This document shows positions 1-6,348 of a DNA stretch of 6,491 bases, one piece after another. Source of the stretch: an uncultured Tabrizicola sp. Lineage in GTDB: Bacteria; Pseudomonadota; Alphaproteobacteria; Rhodobacterales; Rhodobacteraceae. Each line of letters starts with the position of its first letter. Within the stretch, counting starts at the first letter, position 1. Where the stretch lies: assembly GCA_937858255.1 (NCBI GenBank), contig CALLZQ010000630.1:1-6491 (forward strand). Direction: 5' to 3'. The translations under genes and the position numbers were made by a program. The notes under the pieces were generated by a model. That model was given only the letters and a program-made list of their open reading frames with translations, had not been told where the DNA came from and searched no databases.

Positions 1-1373
<1,373 letters not shown>

Positions 1374-1377
<4 letters not shown>

Positions 1378-1682
1378 GCCGGGTCGCCCCGCGCCGGCAG
1401 TTCCTCGGCCACCGTCTCATAATTCTGGCCCGAGGCGACAAGGCAGGTCATGCCATTGGCAAGGGTGACGGTGATCGTCCAGCTTCCCGATTGCGCCGAG
1501 GCGAAGACCTCGACCACCCCGTTATTCGCCGCAAGGCCCACGCCGCGCCGCGCCTCCCCATATTCGCCGGCGAGGGTGCCCAGCACCGTTTCACGCGGGG
1601 CGCATTGGCTGCCGGCCTGCGCCGGAAGGGCCACGCAAAGCCCGGCGAGGCCGAGCATTATTGCTGCAAGCATCTTGGTCAT
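1374..1682 (-). CDS. Small secreted hypothetical protein (102 aa)
   Basis: I do not recognise a named family. The first 23 residues form a clean Sec signal peptide: MTKM, a hydrophobic core (LAAIMLGLAGLCVALP) and an AQA cleavage site, leaving a mature protein of about 79 residues, probably periplasmic. The mature part starts GSQCAPRETVLGTLAGEYGE, then VGLAANNGVVEVFAS and GSWTITVTLANGMTCLVASGQNYE. It has exactly two cysteines (Cys27, Cys80), which could form one disulfide. The alternating VVEVFAS/WTITVTL pattern suggests a small beta fold. The frame is open back to 1898, but the ATG at 1682-1680 is preferred: it has the signal peptide and a GGAAAGG-type ribosome site just upstream (complement of about 1689-1695). 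It is divergent from mcl2 and its stop overlaps that of the TauE-type gene. Function unknown. Confidence 0.75.
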
Positions 1683-1695
1683 GATCTGCCTTTCC

Positions 1696-1709
1696 GGGCC
1701 GGCTGGCCC
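1696..1709 (-). repeat. GC-rich inverted repeat in the leader of the small secreted protein gene
   Basis: GGGCC-GGCT-GGCCC forms a 5-bp stem with a 4-base loop, and directly abuts the likely ribosome-binding site (complement of about 1689-1695) of the minus-strand gene starting at 1682. A hairpin here could influence translation initiation, but a short GC-rich repeat is also expected by chance in DNA of this composition. Confidence 0.25.
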
Positions 1710-1763
1710 TGTTGACTGTCTCACACTCCTCCCATTTCCGTTTCTGCTTGACGCAAAGCCTGC

Positions 1764-1776
1764 GCCCCAAGGGGGC
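1764..1776. repeat. Inverted repeat GCCCC-AAG-GGGGC in the mcl2 divergent gap
   Basis: A perfect 5-bp GC stem with a 3-base loop, in the middle of the 207-bp gap between the small secreted protein gene and mcl2. There is no following T-run on either strand, so it is not a convincing terminator. Possible roles are leader structure or operator; it could also be chance. Confidence 0.2.
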
Positions 1777-1804
1777 AACAAAGGGTTAACGGCGCGATCC
1801 GGCA

Positions 1805-1823
1805 TTTGCTGCATTGCGGCAAA
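1805..1823. promoter_or_regulatory. Nested TTGC/GCAA inverted repeats upstream of mcl2
   Basis: TTTGC (1805-1809) and GCAAA (1819-1823) are inverted around a 9-base centre that itself contains TTGC-G-GCAA (1814-1822). ScfR/RamB-type regulators of acyl-CoA metabolism are recalled to bind TTTGCAAA pairs; PccR of Rhodobacter sphaeroides is reported to use TTTGCAAA-N4-TTTGCAAA. In that motif the outer TTTGC and GCAAA are 10 bases apart, against 9 here, so the match is imperfect. It lies 67-85 bases before the mcl2 start. Confidence 0.3.
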
Positions 1824-1861
1824 ATTACCCTTGCCATTTGTGACGCGATGGTGACTTCTGG

Positions 1862-1876
1862 CGCAACAATATTGCG
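1862..1876. promoter_or_regulatory. Inverted repeat CGCAA-N5-TTGCG just before the mcl2 start
   Basis: CGCAA (1862-1866) and TTGCG (1872-1876) form a perfect 5-bp inverted repeat with a 5-base AT-rich centre, ending 13 bases before the mcl2 ATG and next to its weak ribosome site (AAAGGG, 1877-1882). Its half-sites resemble the TTGC/GCAA repeats at 1805-1823, so both may be read by one regulator. In this position a bound protein would most likely repress. Inference only. Confidence 0.3.
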
Positions 1877-1889
1877 AAAGGGTCGAATC

Positions 1890-2744
1890 ATGACGCAACC
1901 GGCACGCCCCTACAGGTCTGTCCTCTACATTCCCGGCTCAAAAGAGCGGGCGCTGGAAAAGGCGATGACCCTTGCCGCCGATGCGATCATCTTTGACCTC
2001 GAGGATGCGGTGGCGCCCGATGAAAAGGTCAACGCCCGCGCCGTGCTGGCCAAGGCGCTGGAGGGGGATTACGGCAACCGTGCCCGGATCGTGCGGATCA
2101 ATGGCCTTGATACCCAGTGGGGACGTGAGGATGCGGCGGCCTTTGCCGAACATCCCGGCGTTGATGCGATCCTGATCCCCAAGGTCAGCCGCGCCGCCGA
2201 TCTGGCGGCAGTGGCCACGATCGCCCCGGCCAAGCCGCTCTGGGCGATGATGGAAACCGCGCTGGGGATGCTGAATGCCGCTGAAATCGCCGCCCATCCG
2301 GCGCTGGAGGGGATGGTGATGGGCACCAACGATCTGGCCAAGGAGCTGGGCAGCCGTTTTCGCGCCGACCGTCTGGCGCTGCAAACCGGGTTGGGCCTGT
2401 GCCTGCTGGCTGCCCGCGCCCATGGCCGGGTGATCGTCGATGGCGTCTATAATGCCTTCAAGGACGATGACGGGCTGCGGGCCGAATGCGCGCAGGGCCG
2501 CGACATGGGCTTTGACGGCAAGACGCTGATCCATCCCTTGCAACTCGACATTGCCAATGACGCCTTCGCCCCCTCGGAGGCCGAGGTCGACCTGGCCCGC
2601 CGGCAAATCGCCGCCTTTGATGAGGCGATCGCGCAGGGGCAGGCGGTGGCGGTGGTCGATGGCAAGATCGTCGAGAACCTGCATGTCGCGACGGCCAAGG
2701 TGATCCTCGCCAAGGCCGAGGCGATTGCGGCCATGGCCGATTGA
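1890..2744 (+). CDS. mcl2: (3S)-malyl-CoA thioesterase, CitE-like (Mcl2)
   Basis: CitE/HpcH-type TIM-barrel protein of 284 residues. By length and neighbourhood (mch two genes on, sdh beyond) it is best read as Mcl2, the cytoplasmic enzyme hydrolysing (3S)-malyl-CoA to malate and CoA, rather than the longer lyase Mcl1 (about 318 residues). Seen: PYRSVLYIPGSKERAL (7-22), the nucleotide-CoA end of the fold; IIFDLEDAV (33-41); VRING (68-72, Arg69); METALGML (121-128), with Glu122 as expected Mg ligand; MGTNDLAKEL (144-153), with Asp148 as expected second Mg ligand; and GKTLIHPLQ (210-218). The ORF is open back to 1806, but ATG 1890 is chosen because family proteins begin just before PYRSVLYIPGS and AAAGGG (1877-1882) precedes it. 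It leads a five-gene same-strand run. A lyase or citramalyl-CoA-type activity cannot be excluded by sequence alone. Confidence 0.85.
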   Translation: MTQPARPYRSVLYIPGSKERALEKAMTLAADAIIFDLEDAVAPDEKVNARAVLAKALEGDYGNRARIVRINGLDTQWGREDAAAFAEHPGVDAILIPKVSRAADLAAVATIAPAKPLWAMMETALGMLNAAEIAAHPALEGMVMGTNDLAKELGSRFRADRLALQTGLGLCLLAARAHGRVIVDGVYNAFKDDDGLRAECAQGRDMGFDGKTLIHPLQLDIANDAFAPSEAEVDLARRQIAAFDEAIAQGQAVAVVDGKIVENLHVATAKVILAKAEAIAAMAD

Positions 2745-2767
2745 CGCCATGGTGCCGGCATCAAGCC

Positions 2768-2773
2768 GGAGGG
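2768..2773 (+). promoter_or_regulatory. Ribosome-binding site GGAGGG that decides the NnrU start
   Basis: GGAGGG ends one base before an ATG at 2775 and seven bases before a second in-frame ATG at 2781. Only the second has workable spacing, so translation should start at 2781, giving MILIVLGVAL rather than MAMILIVLGV. Confidence 0.7.
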
Positions 2774-2780
2774 AATGGCA

Positions 2781-3326
2781 ATGATCCTGATCGTTCTGGG
2801 CGTCGCACTGTGGTCGGCGGCGCATTTCTTCAAACGTCTCGCCCCCGAGGCGCGCGCCCGGATGGGCGAGCGGGGCAAGGGGCTGGTGACGGTGCTGCTG
2901 CTGGTGTCGGTGGCGCTGATGGTGCTGGGCTATCGCGGGTCAGAGACCCTCGACCTGTGGTATCCGCCCGCCGCCATGGTGCATCTGAACAACCTGCTGA
3001 TGCTGATTGCCTTTTATCTGTTTGCGGCCTCTGGGCTGAAGACGGGGATCACCCGGGTGATCCGCCATCCGCAATTGACAGCGGTCAAGACCTGGGCCGT
3101 AGCGCATCTGTTGGTGAATGGCGATCTGGCCTCGGTGCTGCTGTTCGGCGGCCTCTTGGCCTGGGCGGTGGCCGAGGTGATCGTGATCAACCGGGCGCAG
3201 CCGGTCTGGACCCGCAACCCGCCCGCCGGCTTGACCCAAGAGGTCAAGGCGCTGATCGGCGCGCTGGTGGTGATGGCGATCGTGATGGTGATCCACAACT
3301 GGCTGGGCGTGCAGCCCTGGGGATAA
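2781..3326 (+). CDS. NnrU-family integral membrane protein
   Basis: Membrane protein of 181 residues matching the NnrU family, named from a protein needed for nitrite/nitric oxide metabolism in Rhodobacter and related to the carotenoid isomerase Z-ISO. Membrane segments are visible at about 1-16, 35-51, 70-85, 104-137 (probably two) and 155-175. Family-type conserved points are the N-terminal AAHFFKRLAP (13-22, His15), MVHLNNLLML (66-75, His68), the TRVIRHPQ motif (91-98, His96) and WAVAHLLVNGDLAS (105-118, His109). These histidines could bind heme, as proposed for Z-ISO, but that is inference. The start is set by GGAGGG at 2768-2773. It sits 36 bases after mcl2 and 4 before the DUF1737 gene, with no denitrification gene in view, so a role in denitrification is not supported by context. 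Confidence 0.85.
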   Translation: MILIVLGVALWSAAHFFKRLAPEARARMGERGKGLVTVLLLVSVALMVLGYRGSETLDLWYPPAAMVHLNNLLMLIAFYLFAASGLKTGITRVIRHPQLTAVKTWAVAHLLVNGDLASVLLFGGLLAWAVAEVIVINRAQPVWTRNPPAGLTQEVKALIGALVVMAIVMVIHNWLGVQPWG

Positions 3327-3330
3327 GGCA

Positions 3331-3534
3331 ATGAAACTCTATCGTTTTCTGTCGGATGACGACACTTCGGCCTTTTGCCACAAGGTGACGGCGGCCCTGA
3401 ACAAGGGCTGGGCGCTGCATGGCGACCCGACCTATGGCTTTGACGCGGCGCGCGGGGTGATGCGCTGCGGGCAGGCCGTGGTCAAAGAGGTGCCCGGCAA
3501 CTACACGCCTGAGACCAAACTTTCCGAGCATTAG
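3331..3534 (+). CDS. DUF1737-type small protein
   Basis: Soluble 67-residue protein without signal peptide or membrane segment. The features MKLYRFLSDDDTSAFCHKV (1-19), ALNKGWALHGDP (22-33) and the ending CGQAVVKEVPG (46-56) match the DUF1737 family, a short domain common in proteobacteria with no established function. It has two cysteines (Cys16, Cys46). The ATG is 4 bases after the NnrU stop, with AAGG overlapping that stop (3324-3328), so translation is probably coupled. A GC hairpin straddles its own stop, ahead of mch. Its position between two ethylmalonyl-CoA pathway genes suggests co-expression, but no role can be assigned. Confidence 0.8.
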   Translation: MKLYRFLSDDDTSAFCHKVTAALNKGWALHGDPTYGFDAARGVMRCGQAVVKEVPGNYTPETKLSEH

Positions 3535-3549
3535 GCCGCGCCCCGGCCT
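3533..3549 (+). repeat. GC hairpin AGGCCG-CGCCC-CGGCCT at the DUF1737/mch junction
   Basis: A perfect 6-bp stem with a 5-base loop begins in the TAG stop of the DUF1737 gene (its AG is in the stem) and ends 12 bases before the mch ribosome site. Only two T residues follow, so it is not a strong intrinsic terminator. It could set relative expression of mch, stabilise a processed 3' end, or be chance in GC-rich DNA. Confidence 0.35.
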
Positions 3550-3571
3550 TGCCGCATGAATGGAGACCAGA

Positions 3572-4597
3572 ATGAAGACCAATCCGGGCCGCTTTTTTGA
3601 GGATTACCGTCTGGGTGAGACCATCGCCCATGCGGTGCCGCGCACGCTCTCGGGCGGGGAGCGGGCGCTCTACCACGCGCTCTATCCCGCGCGGCATGCG
3701 ATCTATTCCTCGGATCAGTTCGCCCGGGCCTGCGGTCTTGCGGCCTCGCCGATGGATGATCTGATCGCCTTTCATACCGTCTTTGGCAAGACGGTGCCCG
3801 ATATCAGCCTGAATGCGGTGGCCAACCTTGGTTATGCCGAGGGGCGCTGGTTGCAGCCGGTGATGCCGGGCGAAACCCTGCGCGCGGAATCGACGGTGAT
3901 CGGGCTGAAAGAGAATTCCAACGGCAAGTCGGGCGTCGTCTATGTGCGCACGCGCGGCTATAATCAGGATCATGAGCCGGTGCTGGAATATGTCCGCTGG
4001 GTCATGGTGCGCAAAGGGCGTCTGGATGCGCCCAGCCCCTCGGCAGTGGTGCCGCAACTGGCGCCGGTCGTGGTGCCCGAGGCGCTGGTCATCCCCAAAC
4101 GGCTGGATTTCAGCCGCTATGACTTCGCCCTTGCGGGTGAGCCGCATCGCTGGGGCGATTACGCGGTGGGTGAGGTGATCGACCATGTGGACGGTGTGAC
4201 GGTCGAAGAGGCCGAGCATATGCTGGCCACCCGCCTGTGGCAGAACACCGCCAAGGTGCATTTCGATGCAACGGTGCGCGAGGATGGCAAGCGGCTGATC
4301 TATGGCGGCCATGTCATCAGCCTTGCCCGGGCGCTGTCCTTTAACGGTTTGGCGAATGCGCAAATGATTGTTGCGCTGAATGCCGGTGCCCATGCCAACC
4401 CCTGTTTCTCGGGCGATACTGTCCGGGCCTGGTCCGAGGTGCTGGACAAGGCCGAGACCGACCGCCCCGGCGTCGGCGCCATCCGGCTGCGGCTGGTGGC
4501 AACGCGCGGCGCGGCGGGGGCGCTGAAAGGCGCGGATGGGAAATACCTGCCCGAGGTGCTGCTCGACCTTGATTATTGGGCGCTGATGCCGCTCTGA
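3572..4597 (+). CDS. mch: Mesaconyl-CoA hydratase (MaoC-like, double hotdog)
   Basis: Cytoplasmic enzyme of the ethylmalonyl-CoA pathway, interconverting mesaconyl-C1-CoA and (2R,3S)-beta-methylmalyl-CoA, which the Mcl1 lyase then splits to glyoxylate and propionyl-CoA. At 341 residues it matches the known Mch enzyme (about 343). Seen: FFEDYRLGETIAHAVPRTLS (8-27), typical of the Mch N terminus; a first MaoC-like half with SLNAVANLGYAEGRWLQPVMPGE split at 79-101 and YVRTRGYNQDHEPVLEY (124-140); and a second half with WGDYAVGEVIDHVDG (194-208), WQNTAKVHFDA (223-233; Asn225 and His230 in a hydratase-like position) and NAGAHANPCFSGDTV (270-284). The start at 3572 is chosen over 3560 because GGAG (3562-3565) lies six bases before it. 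It follows the DUF1737 gene by 37 bases and precedes the DUF4344-type gene by 28. All neighbours on this strand are probably co-transcribed. Confidence 0.93.
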   Translation: MKTNPGRFFEDYRLGETIAHAVPRTLSGGERALYHALYPARHAIYSSDQFARACGLAASPMDDLIAFHTVFGKTVPDISLNAVANLGYAEGRWLQPVMPGETLRAESTVIGLKENSNGKSGVVYVRTRGYNQDHEPVLEYVRWVMVRKGRLDAPSPSAVVPQLAPVVVPEALVIPKRLDFSRYDFALAGEPHRWGDYAVGEVIDHVDGVTVEEAEHMLATRLWQNTAKVHFDATVREDGKRLIYGGHVISLARALSFNGLANAQMIVALNAGAHANPCFSGDTVRAWSEVLDKAETDRPGVGAIRLRLVATRGAAGALKGADGKYLPEVLLDLDYWALMPL

Positions 4598-4625
4598 TCC
4601 TTTTGGGGGCAGAGAGGGATATGCG

Positions 4626-5378
4626 ATGAACAGGCTGATCCTGGTGGCGTTTGCGGCCTTGGCTGCGGCGCCCCTGCGCGCGGAAACCGTCGCCGATCTG
4701 AGCGAGGGCGCACGCGACTATGTCGAGGGCAATATCCTTGGCACCCTATATCACGAACTGGGCCATGCACTGATCGACGTGCTGGAGCCGGTGGTTCTGG
4801 GGCAGGAAGAGGATGCGGCCGATGTCTTGGCCGTGGTTCTGGCCCATGACCTCTGGGAAGAGGAGGACGCCCGCCGTGTCGCCTCGGCCACGGCGCTTTC
4901 GTTCTGGCTCTCATCCGAAGAGGGGTATGAGACCGCCTATTGGGATGTTCATGGCCCCGACGAGCAGCGCTATTACAATACGGTCTGCCTGTTCTATGGT
5001 GCCGATCCCGATGCACGGGCGGATTTTGCGCAGGAGTTTGAGCTGCCCGAGGATCGCGCGGCCTATTGTGCCGATGAATTCGCCTTGGCCAATGAATCCT
5101 GGGGGGCCTATCTCGACGACATCGCACTCGGCGAGACCGAGGCGCCGGCGAAAAGCCTGAGCTTTGTGAATGCCGGCGGGGATGAAGAGATTGCGGCGCT
5201 GCTGATGGATGAGGTGACGGATCTGAACGCCCTCTACCGCCTGCCCACCCCTGTCGCGGTAAGGCTCGAAGCCTGCGATGAGGCCAATGCCTTTTATGAT
5301 CCAGAGACTCGGGTGATTTCGATCTGTACCGAGTATGTCGATTACCTGATGGATCAGGCTATCAGCGCCGAGTTGTGA
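4626..5378 (+). CDS. Secreted DUF4344-type putative zinc metallopeptidase
   Basis: Protein of 250 residues with a Sec signal peptide (MNRLILVAFAALAAAPLRA, cleavage near 19/20) and no other membrane segment, so probably periplasmic or exported. The HEXXH zinc site is clear: TLYHELGHALID (40-51; His43, Glu44, His47). GQEEDAADVLAVV (59-71) follows, where Glu61 or Glu62 is a plausible third ligand; this arrangement and DVHGPDEQRYYNTVCLFYG (107-125) fit DUF4344 (putative metallopeptidase). Four cysteines (121, 148, 217, 234) could give two disulfides. The C-terminal RVISICTEYVDYL (229-241) is also family-like. The mature protein is strongly acidic. AGAGGG (4613-4618) supports ATG 4626; the ATG at 4621 meets a stop at once. 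No substrate is known for the family. It is the last gene of the mcl2-mch run and its stop lies within a palindrome facing sdhC. Confidence 0.8.
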   Translation: MNRLILVAFAALAAAPLRAETVADLSEGARDYVEGNILGTLYHELGHALIDVLEPVVLGQEEDAADVLAVVLAHDLWEEEDARRVASATALSFWLSSEEGYETAYWDVHGPDEQRYYNTVCLFYGADPDARADFAQEFELPEDRAAYCADEFALANESWGAYLDDIALGETEAPAKSLSFVNAGGDEEIAALLMDEVTDLNALYRLPTPVAVRLEACDEANAFYDPETRVISICTEYVDYLMDQAISAEL

Positions 5379-5383
5379 TCACA
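5374..5383. promoter_or_regulatory. Perfect palindrome TGTGATCACA over the metallopeptidase stop codon
   Basis: TGTGATCACA is a perfect 10-bp palindrome that includes the TGA stop (5376-5378) of the preceding gene. With its flanking T it forms TTGTGATCACA, repeated as TTGTGATCGCA exactly 21 bp downstream. It is shorter than a CRP site (the halves have no spacer), so the cognate regulator is unknown. Confidence 0.35.
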
Positions 5384-5391
5384 GCGAGATT

Positions 5392-5407
5392 TTTTGTGAT
5401 CGCAAAA
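5392..5407. promoter_or_regulatory. Near-perfect 16-bp palindrome TTTTGTGATCGCAAAA upstream of sdhC
   Basis: Symmetric apart from one mismatched pair (T5397/G5402). It contains the second copy of TTGTGATC(A/G)CA, two helical turns (21 bp) from the first, as expected for two dimers bound on the same face. It overlaps the next inverted repeat at CAAAA. Candidate operator for the sdh operon. Confidence 0.4.
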
Positions 5408-5419
5408 TACTATATTTTG
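5403..5419. promoter_or_regulatory. Inverted repeat CAAAATA-CTA-TATTTTG with -10-like TATATT
   Basis: Perfect 7-bp arms around a 3-base centre, AT-rich in otherwise GC-rich DNA. It holds TATATT (5411-5416), five of six matches to a sigma-70 -10 box, but no good -35 lies 15-18 bp upstream, which would suit an activator-dependent promoter for sdhCDAB. Promoter identity is inference. Confidence 0.35.
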
Positions 5420-5424
5420 TCAAG

Positions 5425-5434
5425 TTAGCGCTAA
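5425..5434. promoter_or_regulatory. Perfect palindrome TTAGCGCTAA upstream of sdhC, candidate CceR-like site
   Basis: A perfect 10-bp CG-centred palindrome, 125 bp before the sdhC start. It shares GTT-GCGCTAA with the site at 596-609 near mdh. LacI-family CceR regulates central carbon and TCA genes in Rhodobacter and its recalled motif contains this core. If the -10 at 5411-5416 is real, the site would lie at or just after the transcript start; this would suggest repression there or a different promoter. Confidence 0.5.
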
Positions 5435-5558
5435 TATGGGTGTTCTGCGGCGTTGCAGCGCGTGACTTGCCGAAAAAATCCGTTATTCAGACAGGAATGA
5501 TCGAAGCGCGCCCCGACCCCGGACAGGGCGGGTCAAGCCAGCGACGAAGGGAACCGAT

Positions 5559-5945
5559 ATGGCAAACGTCAAGCGGGTCGAACGGCCCCTTTCCCCGCAT
5601 CTTCAGATTTACCGTTGGCATATTCCGATGCTGACCTCGATCCTGACGCGGATTACCGGCAACGGCCTGATCGTCGGGGTGCTGCTGGCGGTGTGGTGGC
5701 TTTTGGCGGCGGCAACCTCGCCTGAATATTTCGCTACGGCCAATGCAGTCGCGACCAGTTGGTTCGGCGATCTGGTGTTCACCGGCGCGCTCTGGGCGGT
5801 GTGGTACCACTACCTCGCCGGGCTGCGGCATCTTTACTACGACTCGGGCAAGGGCCTCGATATTCCCACGGCGGAAAAGCTGGGGATGGCCTGCCTGATC
5901 GGCTCGGTCGTGCTGACCGTGATCACAATCATTCTGGTTCAGTGA
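5559..5945 (+). CDS. sdhC: Succinate dehydrogenase cytochrome b556 subunit
   Basis: Membrane anchor subunit of respiratory complex II, which passes electrons from succinate oxidation to ubiquinone in the inner membrane. At 128 residues it is of normal length, with three membrane segments at about 33-52, 66-88 and 107-127. Both family signatures are present: RPLSPHLQIYRW (9-20) followed by SILTRITG (27-34), and HYLAGLRHLYYD (84-95). His84 corresponds to the axial heme b ligand of the E. coli subunit, and Ser27 and Arg31 correspond to its quinone-site residues; the numbering happens to coincide. GAAGGGA (5546-5552) is well placed before ATG 5559. It is preceded by a 180-bp palindrome-rich gap, marking a new transcription unit, and followed by sdhD after 7 bases. 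Confidence 0.96.
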   Translation: MANVKRVERPLSPHLQIYRWHIPMLTSILTRITGNGLIVGVLLAVWWLLAAATSPEYFATANAVATSWFGDLVFTGALWAVWYHYLAGLRHLYYDSGKGLDIPTAEKLGMACLIGSVVLTVITIILVQ

Positions 5946-5952
5946 GGGTCCC

Positions 5953-6324
5953 ATGCGCTATCTGACCGATCGCAAGCGCGCCGAAGGCAAAGGCGCATCC
6001 GGCACCGGGACGGAACACCACTGGGCGATGAGTGTCTCGGCCGTCGGCCTCGCCTTCATGGTGCCGGTCTGGCTTTACATCTTCGGCAATGCCTTGGGCA
6101 AATCGCAGGAAGAGGTGGTGGCGACATTCGGTCATCCCTTTGCCGCGATCCTGACGGCGCTGATCCTGGTGGTCGGGATGCGCCATTTCATCGGCGGCGC
6201 CACCATCATGATCGAGGATTACCTGCGCGGAACCGCGAAAAAGGCCGCCATCATTGGCGTCACCTCGCTGGGTTGGATTGTGGCGGCGACCGGGCTGTTT
6301 GCCTTGGCCCGCATGGCCCTCTGA
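5953..6324 (+). CDS. sdhD: Succinate dehydrogenase hydrophobic membrane anchor subunit
   Basis: Second membrane anchor of complex II, 123 residues. A polar N terminus (MRYLTDRKRAEGKGASGTGTEHHW) is followed by three membrane segments at about 27-47, 61-84 and 97-120. RHFIGGATIMIEDYL (77-91) carries the heme/quinone motif: His78 is the expected second axial heme b ligand, and Asp89-Tyr90 lie 11 and 12 residues later, the spacing of His71, Asp82 and quinone-binding Tyr83 in E. coli SdhD. Its ribosome site, GAGGG (5944-5948), overlaps the sdhC stop, so the two are probably translationally coupled. sdhA begins 24 bases after its stop. Confidence 0.94.
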   Translation: MRYLTDRKRAEGKGASGTGTEHHWAMSVSAVGLAFMVPVWLYIFGNALGKSQEEVVATFGHPFAAILTALILVVGMRHFIGGATIMIEDYLRGTAKKAAIIGVTSLGWIVAATGLFALARMAL

Positions 6325-6348
6325 TCCCGCACGAAAAAGGACAAGAAG

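Noticed and set aside
1938..2825. Long minus-strand open frame opposite mcl2
   Set aside because: A shadow of mcl2 with low-complexity basic composition and no recognisable domain or ribosome site.
3482..4393. Long minus-strand open frame (303 codons) opposite mch
   Set aside because: It lies against a strongly supported mch. Its composition (His, Arg, Gln and Asp rich with no family motif) is what a GC-rich antisense frame yields.
4966..4973. AGCGCTAT core inside the metallopeptidase gene resembling the CceR-like motif
   Set aside because: It lies within coding sequence, lacks the TTA/TAA flanks and is probably chance.
5374..5383. CRP/FNR site reading of TGTGATCACA
   Set aside because: CRP halves need a 6-bp spacer and FNR needs TTGAT-N4-ATCAA; neither arrangement is present.
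5374..5395. Possible intrinsic terminator: TGTGATCACA followed later by six T residues
   Set aside because: The palindrome has no loop space for a stable hairpin, and about six bases separate it from the T-run (5390-5395).
5440..5634. Small plus-strand frame (64 codons) in the sdhC leader
   Set aside because: It overlaps sdhC out of frame, has no ribosome site and no conserved-looking content.
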